A stretch of DNA of 12,330 nt from CAYMSF01 sp964542255. Lineage in GTDB: Bacteria > Verrucomicrobiota > Lentisphaeria > Victivallales > Victivallaceae. Both the position numbers and the translations under genes were made by a program. The DNA lies in assembly GCA_964542255.1 (NCBI GenBank), contig CAZITV010000058.1, forward strand, positions 1-12,330. The letters run 5' to 3'. Positions within the stretch are counted from its first letter, which is position 1; every line of letters starts with the position of its first letter. Of this stretch, positions 7,515 through 12,330 are shown piece by piece. The notes below the pieces were generated by a model. The model did no database searches, had not been told where the DNA came from, and saw only the letters and a list, made by a program, of their open reading frames with translations.

Positions 7515-7704
7515 ATTATCCAGACAGCCTTATACCAATTGACTCACATTGATAGACACCTAGTACTCTGTAAAACAAAAAATTGCATATAGATTGCGAC
7601 GATTTTAAGCGAAATCTAGCGTAGCAGCGCTACGCAAGATGAGCTTAAGTCACCAAAACTCGAAAAAGACGCAAAAAACTCAGAAGAGTTTTGAAATCAG
7701 CTCT
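7515..7704. repeat. Intergenic element with nested inverted repeat (REP/MITE-like candidate)
   Basis: This spacer between two converging genes holds a striking hairpin at 7605-7648. Its arms are TTAAGC (7605-7610) with GCTTAA (7643-7648), ATCT (7614-7617) with AGAT (7637-7640), and a perfect GCGTAGC (7619-7625) with GCTACGC (7629-7635) around a 3-nt loop. The left side starts with TTATACCAATTG (7530-7541). The combination of a fixed end, a long imperfect hairpin and a non-coding body suggests a mobile or dispersed intergenic repeat rather than a plain terminator. Only one copy is in this window, so the repeat nature is inferred. Confidence 0.5.
7675..7692 (-). terminator. Hairpin terminator candidate, possibly bidirectional
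   Basis: AAAACTC (7675-7681) and GAGTTTT (7686-7692) pair perfectly around a 4-nt loop. Read on the minus strand, the stem runs into six T residues, 13 nt after the stop of the gene at 7705-9135. The stem is poor in GC, so it may be weak. It could also end transcription of the converging + strand gene. Confidence 0.5.
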
Positions 7705-9135
7705 TTATTCCAAAAATTTTCGTTGTTCATTCGCGAGATATTTATAAAGATTTGGCCATGGCTCGTAAATTGGGCGCGACACCTCATTTATTTCACGGGA
7801 ATAGAGCAGTGAAGCGGATATATCGGAAAATGCGGTCTCATTCAAAAATCTTTCTATCGCCATCTGTTTTTCGAGTTGTTTTTCTATAATATCAACTGAT
7901 TCAGCAATTTGACGGGAAGCCTTATCTTTTTTGACGCTGCCGATGGCTGCAATAGCGCGGTGAAGATTTGCGGTTGCCTCAAACAATAAGGGCGGGCAGG
8001 CTATCGCCATTTGCTCGATCTCGCGTTGTTTTCCCAATACTACAGCATTTTTATCTTCGAGTTCGTCAAATTTTAAAGGCAGCTGGTCAATGGTAAAGTT
8101 TTCGTGGTTTTGCTGGTTGCCTTTTTTTATTATGCATGAAACTTGTTTTAGCTCTTGCAGTTTGCGGCGAAACTCTACCGCTGTTAATGGATTATATGGC
8201 GAAATTACCCTGCTTTTGACGGTATATTCAAACCATGCTTGAATCTTCGCTTCATCATCGAGTTTTGACGGAAAGTTTCTGGAGTATTTTTCGACAATGA
8301 CGCGTCCCAGTGTAGTATTGAAGATCTCGTCTCTAGTATATTTGTTTTTCGCCGTCAAAACAATAATATCGCGTAATAAATTTTCAGAGCCGGTGGAAAA
8401 ATCATTCGCCTCGCGCAGCATAAACCGGCAGGTTTCTTCATAAAATTCATAAGCTGCGCCATGTTCTTCAGGATTCATCGGATAGCGTAATACCGTTTTT
8501 AGTTTAGGATATTGGCCTGCCACCGCACACGCCCGCAGTCCCGGCAGATAGTTAAGATCAACTATTTTAGCAGCGAACTCCTTTTGTCGGCACAAGCCAA
8601 TAAATCCGGATAATACCCACGCCGGAATAACCTCATTGTAACGTTCTGGAGCAATGCCTATTCTTGCTAGAATTAAGAGACCGATAATCTTGCGGTTTGT
8701 TTTATAATCGTTTTTCCAGAGTTCAGAATCGCTATGCAGCGCGATGGTGAGCTGACCGTCAAGACGGGATATTCTTATCCCGTCCTTATTGTCCGGAGAA
8801 ATAAAGAACTTGCATTTTTGCGTTTTGTCATGGAGGGAAGAGTCTTTAACCAGCCGCCCGATTGTACTATCAATATGCCGCAGATACTGCAGGGTGGCAA
8901 AATAATTTTTGTCAAATTTTTTAAACTCGACAATGTGACCGGAAGACGTGGTAAAAGTATTATCTGCCACAACAGGCAAACCAACTGTTAATATCAGAAA
9001 AATAAGTAGCGCGCCTGATTGACGCAAGAATGTTGTCGTGCCATAACCGCAAGAGAATAGAGCTAAATTAATACAAACTGTCAAAATTTTTATTAATGCT
9101 GTTTTCATTGCCTTATTGCCGGATACCTTATTCAT
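7705..9135 (-). CDS. Exported/membrane-anchored protein of unknown function, with a degenerate peptidase-MA-like region
   Basis: I do not recognise this 476-residue protein by name. The N-terminus holds two hydrophobic stretches (about 10-28 and 41-57). The second, GALLIFLILTVGLPVVADNT, looks like a classic signal peptide cut after VVA. Neither ATG (9135 or 9108) has a good ribosome-binding site, and a TTG at 9027 would start exactly before the second stretch, so the true start is open. The middle recalls gluzincin-type (peptidase MA/DUF1570-like) proteins: IPAWVLSGFIGLCRQ (170-184) resembles the usual P.WL.EG.A.Y segment and is followed by a Tyr-rich helix near 229-240. The zinc motif HExxH is absent; RKIIGLLILARIG (148-160) occupies its expected place. 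The C-terminal part (about 360-470) is helical and charged. It appears to be transcribed alone. Function unknown; a non-catalytic secreted protein is one possibility. Confidence 0.6.
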   Translation of the reverse strand: MNKVSGNKAMKTALIKILTVCINLALFSCGYGTTTFLRQSGALLIFLILTVGLPVVADNTFTTSSGHIVEFKKFDKNYFATLQYLRHIDSTIGRLVKDSSLHDKTQKCKFFISPDNKDGIRISRLDGQLTIALHSDSELWKNDYKTNRKIIGLLILARIGIAPERYNEVIPAWVLSGFIGLCRQKEFAAKIVDLNYLPGLRACAVAGQYPKLKTVLRYPMNPEEHGAAYEFYEETCRFMLREANDFSTGSENLLRDIIVLTAKNKYTRDEIFNTTLGRVIVEKYSRNFPSKLDDEAKIQAWFEYTVKSRVISPYNPLTAVEFRRKLQELKQVSCIIKKGNQQNHENFTIDQLPLKFDELEDKNAVVLGKQREIEQMAIACPPLLFEATANLHRAIAAIGSVKKDKASRQIAESVDIIEKQLEKQMAIERFLNETAFSDISASLLYSREINEVSRPIYEPWPNLYKYLANEQRKFLE

Positions 9136-9388
9136 AAACTATTGACATTGACAGAGTTTGGTAATCCGCGGGCAGTAAGGCAGCGCCTAAGAAAAATAAC
9201 AACCGCTGCTGACCACCCGCAGAGAATGGATTATATCTTATTTGTGGTGCTGTTCCAAAAAAACTATTTCCAGTATATTTCTTAAACAGCTCCGTCGGTT
9301 TTCACGGCTTTAATTTATCAGTCTTTTGCTGATTAGCAAGGATTACCGATAAGTGGTCTTGCGGATTAACTGTTTATAGATGGCGAAA
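9136..9388. other. Intergenic spacer without a gene
   Basis: This 253-nt spacer lies between nagA and the unknown exported-protein gene, both on the minus strand. I see no coding frame. It holds the promoter candidate at 9230-9258. Only a weak 5-bp stem (ATCAG/CTGAT, around 9318-9334) is seen downstream of nagA, too poor to call a terminator. Confidence 0.6.
9230..9258 (-). promoter_or_regulatory. Candidate sigma-70 promoter of the exported-protein gene
   Basis: On the minus strand TTGGAA (9253-9258), a 17-nt spacer and a perfect TATAAT (9230-9235) lie upstream of the gene ending at 7705. The predicted start near 9223 gives a leader of about 90 nt to the ATG at 9135, or about 195 nt to the TTG at 9027. 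This suggests the gene has its own promoter rather than relying on the nagA operon. Confidence 0.5.
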
Positions 9389-10537
9389 TTATCCAAGCCG
9401 GCGAATGCCATTCACAAAGACCGAGGCTGGAGAAAAATCGTCATTAAGCACCGCAATATCCGCGCGGTAACTTGGTTCAATTTTTCCAATTCCTGGCAGT
9501 CCCAGCGAACGCGCCTGATTCCACGACGTAGTTTTAATTAATTCTTTCAGTGGTAATCCAGTAACTTCATAAACATTTTTTAATGCCTGGTTAAACAACA
9601 GCGTGCTGCCGGCAAGAGCGCCGTTTGATTTTAATCTGGCGGCGCCGCCGCTAACTGTTACCGGCAGTCCGCCGATGTCATAGTCGCCGTCATTCAATCC
9701 GGCGGCCCGCATTGCATCAGTAATCAGCAGAATATGCTCCGCGCCCTTGATTTTAAATGCCAAACGAATCATATCCGCAGAAACATGCAGTTTATCGCAG
9801 ATTAACTCAATAAAAACATCGTCGTGAAATAGTCCGCCGCCAACCAAGCCGATATCGCGGTGGTGCAGTGGTGTCATTTGATTGCAAAAATGGGTCAAAT
9901 TGCGTAATCCAATATTGTTAGCATTTTTAAAATCCGCATAAGTGGCGGCGCTATGAGCGCATGATGGTGTAATCCCGGCGTTAAGCAGCTCTCGAACAAG
10001 CCCGTTGCCGCCGTCTGTTTCAACCGCGAATGATACTTTCATTACTTTCGCAACCGCGTCAAGGCGTAAAACTTCATTAATATCTGGCTTCCTGACAAAT
10101 TCAGGATTTTGCGCCCCGCAGCACTTGCAGTTAATAAATGGTCCTTCAAGATGGATGCCCGCGATTTTTGCGCCGGGAATATTTTTTCGGCTGTATTCTG
10201 CCGCAGTATGCAGGGCCTGCCTAAGTTGCTGTTCCTGGACAGTCAGTGTTGTTGGAAGAATGGAAGTAACGCCCTCCTTTAATTTATCAATTCCAATAGT
10301 TTCCATCCCTGCTTGAGAGGCATCACAAAAGTCATAGCCGGAGCGGCCGTGAAAATGGATATCGAAGAATCCCGGCACCACCATTTTACCAACTGCATCA
10401 ACAACTTCATCGCAGCAGGGCAGCTTATCAGTGGCAGCAAACACCCCGGCAATCTGCTGATTATTTATTAAAATAGCCGCATTTTGCAATTCAACATCAG
10501 GAGAAATCAGATGAGCGTTTATAATCAATGTTTTCAT
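9389..10537 (-). CDS. nagA: N-acetylglucosamine-6-phosphate deacetylase NagA
   Basis: This cytoplasmic amidohydrolase removes acetate from N-acetylglucosamine-6-phosphate, giving glucosamine-6-phosphate for NagB and glycolysis or for cell-wall recycling. It has 382 residues, the usual length. The family motifs are present in order: DIHFHGRSGYDF with HxH at 61-63, HLEGPFIN with metal ligand Glu131, CAHSAA (His195), LTHFCNQMTPLHHRD (His216) and LITDAMRAAG with catalytic Asp274. GALAGSTLLFNQAL and the C-terminal YRADIAVLN complete the fold. The ATG at 10537 lies 3 nt after the upstream ROK gene's stop, and its GGGGA ribosome-binding site lies inside the end of that gene, so the two are translationally coupled. 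A Cys-rich CKCCGAQNPEF (137-147) replaces the common KGAHNPE segment. No nagB is in the window. Confidence 0.93.
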   Translation of the reverse strand: MKTLIINAHLISPDVELQNAAILINNQQIAGVFAATDKLPCCDEVVDAVGKMVVPGFFDIHFHGRSGYDFCDASQAGMETIGIDKLKEGVTSILPTTLTVQEQQLRQALHTAAEYSRKNIPGAKIAGIHLEGPFINCKCCGAQNPEFVRKPDINEVLRLDAVAKVMKVSFAVETDGGNGLVRELLNAGITPSCAHSAATYADFKNANNIGLRNLTHFCNQMTPLHHRDIGLVGGGLFHDDVFIELICDKLHVSADMIRLAFKIKGAEHILLITDAMRAAGLNDGDYDIGGLPVTVSGGAARLKSNGALAGSTLLFNQALKNVYEVTGLPLKELIKTTSWNQARSLGLPGIGKIEPSYRADIAVLNDDFSPASVFVNGIRRLG

Positions 10538-10540
10538 AAA

Positions 10541-11947
10541 TTAATCCCCACGTTTTTTAATTTCAGGCAGACTGGCGGCAATTACTGCTTGACCGTGACG
10601 TTTAAATTGTTCGTCCGGGGTACGGAAAGTAATTTGCGCCGCCAATTCTGGAAATTCTTTTTTAAGCGTCTGTTCCGCTACTGACAGGATAATTTCACCG
10701 CCTTCCCCAGAAGTTACCCGTCCCAAAATCAATAGATTGCGAATCTCATAAAAATCCGCAAAATGTGCCACCGCATAACCAAAACAGACACCAATGGTAC
10801 GGTAAACCTTGGCAGCCCGCTCATCTTTTTCACTCATCAACTGCTGCAGCGCAACCAACCGTTCAGGCAACGGCATCTCATTCGGAAAATCAATCCCTGC
10901 CAGACGTGCTAAACGCGCTGAGCCCTGCTGTGAAAAATACTGAACTCCGCAACCAATATCGCCAGACCATTCATCTGCCGGCGCGTCATCCCGGTAATCT
11001 ACCGGTACAAAAGCCAGCTCGTTCAACCAATCCGTAATATTGCCGTGCGGATTCACATATCCTCCCGCCAGGCTTGTCCCCATTGACACTCCCAGCACCG
11101 CAGTGGACTGCATCGACATCGCTCCAGCTAACGCCGTCACTTCTCCGTCATTTGCCACAATCACCGGCACTTTATATTCCGCTTCAATATCAATAAAAAT
11201 ATTTTGAATATGCGCGTCAAAATCGGTTTGGCTGATACCACGGAATAATGACGCGATACGCGGACGATTGTCAACATATACTCCTGCGGCGCTACCGCCA
11301 ATCGCATCAACCCGCGGCAATTTAGCCGCGGCGCGGCGAATTGAATCCAGAATGCCGTCTTTATGATAGCTGGGGTCTTTTTGAAAATAAGGGTCCCAAG
11401 TGACTTCTTCGGTAAATACCACGTTACCATCCTGCACCGCTGCACATTTACGGTCCGAACCGCCCAAATCAAAACCGATGCGGCAGCCATCCTGATGTCC
11501 TCCTAGCTTTACCTCTATTTCTCGACTTTGGGGTGCACTCTCCAAATCACAACTTACTACTTCAAATGGTCTTCCATAGATCCGCGTTCCCATAATCTCG
11601 GCATCAAAAGCCCGCGGCCCAGCCGCTGAATAAATAGCGCGGATATCGTCCGCCAGGAAAGCATCTCCTCCTGCCAGAGTAACCCTGAATCCACCTTTCA
11701 TAAATAATAAAAATTTAATTAAGCGCTCAACATATTTTATATTAAGCTGCCGGTACACACCCGTATGCGGGAATATTCGCGTGGCAAACGTGGAAACTGC
11801 GCCATTGGACCGCTCCAATGCGATTACCAAATCTTTGCCGGCTCCGCTTGATTCAACCGCTCTGCGGTATTCCTTATTCCATAATACTGCCGGAATAAAA
11901 CCCGGATCCAGCTCCGCAGTTACTTTCGGATACACTTCTATTTTCAT
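10541..11947 (-). CDS. ROK-family sugar kinase-like protein with N-terminal extension
   Basis: This is a ROK-family protein of the actin-like ATPase fold, 468 residues long, which is about 150 more than a simple ROK kinase. Residues 1-150 form an extra N-terminal domain (LERSNGAVSTF, KYVERLIKFLLFMKGGF). The ROK core starts at RIGFDLGGSD (156-165, the phosphate loop) and continues with IGGSAAGVYV, the probable catalytic pair in VANDGEVTALAG (Asn266-Asp267) and the GVSMGTSLAGGYV nucleotide loop (286-298). There is no DNA-binding HTH, so it is not a NagC/XylR-type repressor. The usual ROK zinc motif (H...CxCG..GC) and the E.GH sugar-binding motif are not seen; NELAFVPVD (309-317) lies where the latter is expected. 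It is co-transcribed with nagA, so an amino-sugar kinase role is reasonable but unproven. The ATG at 11947 has AGAGGA 7 nt upstream. Confidence 0.82.
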   Translation of the reverse strand: MKIEVYPKVTAELDPGFIPAVLWNKEYRRAVESSGAGKDLVIALERSNGAVSTFATRIFPHTGVYRQLNIKYVERLIKFLLFMKGGFRVTLAGGDAFLADDIRAIYSAAGPRAFDAEIMGTRIYGRPFEVVSCDLESAPQSREIEVKLGGHQDGCRIGFDLGGSDRKCAAVQDGNVVFTEEVTWDPYFQKDPSYHKDGILDSIRRAAAKLPRVDAIGGSAAGVYVDNRPRIASLFRGISQTDFDAHIQNIFIDIEAEYKVPVIVANDGEVTALAGAMSMQSTAVLGVSMGTSLAGGYVNPHGNITDWLNELAFVPVDYRDDAPADEWSGDIGCGVQYFSQQGSARLARLAGIDFPNEMPLPERLVALQQLMSEKDERAAKVYRTIGVCFGYAVAHFADFYEIRNLLILGRVTSGEGGEIILSVAEQTLKKEFPELAAQITFRTPDEQFKRHGQAVIAASLPEIKKRGD

Positions 11948-12025
11948 TCCAACGTCCTCTTTATTTTTTAACGAAACAGCTCTATTTTCCGCACTTCGGC
12001 TGTCTTTAAAAACTTTTTTACATCA

Positions 12026-12046
12026 ACAGTAAATATATACAGTAAA
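12026..12046. repeat. Tandem 8-bp repeat at the operon promoter (operator candidate)
   Basis: ACAGTAAA occurs at 12026-12033 and again at 12039-12046, separated by TATAT (13-bp period). The pair brackets the -10 element and the expected transcription start of the ROK-nagA operon, a place where a bound protein would block RNA polymerase. No regulator is identified. Confidence 0.4.
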
Positions 12047-12059
12047 GCAGTTTTGTCAA
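12032..12059 (-). promoter_or_regulatory. Promoter of the ROK-nagA operon (strong candidate)
   Basis: On the minus strand a perfect TTGACA (12054-12059), a 16-nt spacer and TATATT (12032-12037) lie upstream of the ROK gene. Transcription would start near 12025, leaving a leader of about 78 nt. This is the best promoter match in the window. Confidence 0.6.
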
Positions 12060-12330
12060 AAAGAATATAAAATATTTAATTTATTTTTTTGTTTTGCTAT
12101 TGCGGTTTTAGCTCAGTAATGCCGGATTTGATTTTTGCAGGGTGAAAAATCCGAAAGCAACTGCCAGCGACAAAGAAACACTCAAAAAACAAAAGTGAGA
12201 AAATGCACATCAATCTTTTTGTCAAACCAATTGCACATGCTCATTTTTAAGGCGTGCGTTTACTTTTACAATTAACAAACTAGAAATAAATGCAATTTTT
12301 TTTAATTAACTATTGACTTTTTTAAAGGTT

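Larger units (their letters stand above)
11948..12330. other. AT-rich upstream region without a gene
   Basis: Apart from the promoter and tandem repeat of the ROK-nagA operon, I see no gene in this 383-nt stretch. A 7-bp inverted repeat, CGGATTT (12123-12129) with AAATCCG (12147-12153), encloses a 17-nt loop and is not followed by T residues. A TTGACT at 12313-12318 on the + strand may be the -35 box of a promoter reading off the right edge. Confidence 0.5.

Noticed and set aside
10005..10316. 103-codon + strand ORF
   Set aside because: It lies antisense inside nagA, whose motifs are complete; a shadow frame.
11161..11490. 109-codon minus-strand ORF
   Set aside because: It overlaps the ROK core in another frame on the same strand and has no ribosome-binding site; a shadow frame.
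12123..12153. Inverted repeat CGGATTT/AAATCCG as a terminator
   Set aside because: The loop is 17 nt, the stem is 7 bp and no T-tract follows on either strand.
12106..12160. tRNA-like stretch with GGTTTTAGCTCAG, resembling a tRNA D-arm
   Set aside because: No acceptor stem pairing, no T-arm GGTTCGA-type box and no anticodon arm could be found in the following 60 nt.

Overview
The window looks like a chromosomal piece of a strictly anaerobic, fermentative, H2-metabolising bacterium of moderate GC content, with AT-rich intergenic spacers. It combines a complete six-subunit Ech-type energy-converting [NiFe] hydrogenase operon, an amino-sugar catabolic pair (ROK-type kinase plus N-acetylglucosamine-6-phosphate deacetylase), a URO-D/MtaA-like methyltransferase-family protein and an AraC-type regulator. 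This mix recalls Lentisphaerota/Victivallales-like sugar fermenters. That placement is inference from gene content only; Clostridia or other anaerobes are not excluded.

Layout. Positions 3-365 (+) hold the C-terminal HTH part of an AraC-family regulator that runs off the left edge. Positions 366-753 have no convincing intact gene, but hold coding-like fragments and an in-frame tail beyond the echF stop. Positions 754-5869 (-) are the operon echA-echB-echC-echD-echE-echF, transcribed right to left, with short overlaps or gaps throughout. A 583-nt AT-rich spacer (5870-6452) separates it from the divergent URO-D/MtaA-like gene (6453-7514, +). A convergent spacer (7515-7704) carries a strong nested inverted repeat and a terminator-like hairpin. 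It is followed by an exported or membrane-anchored protein of unknown function (7705-9135, -) whose middle recalls a peptidase-MA-like domain without its zinc motif. A 253-nt spacer with a good promoter candidate precedes that gene. The last operon (-) is ROK protein (10541-11947) then nagA (9389-10537), driven from a consensus-like promoter at about 12032-12059 that carries a tandem 8-bp repeat over its -10 region.

How the genes work together. The Ech complex would oxidise reduced ferredoxin, reduce protons to H2 and conserve energy as an ion gradient. That suits an organism fermenting sugars or amino sugars, which the ROK/nagA operon would feed into glycolysis. No hydrogenase maturation genes (hyp) and no corrinoid protein gene are in the window, so both systems need partners encoded elsewhere. 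I found no CRISPR array, no tRNA or rRNA gene and no intact transposase.
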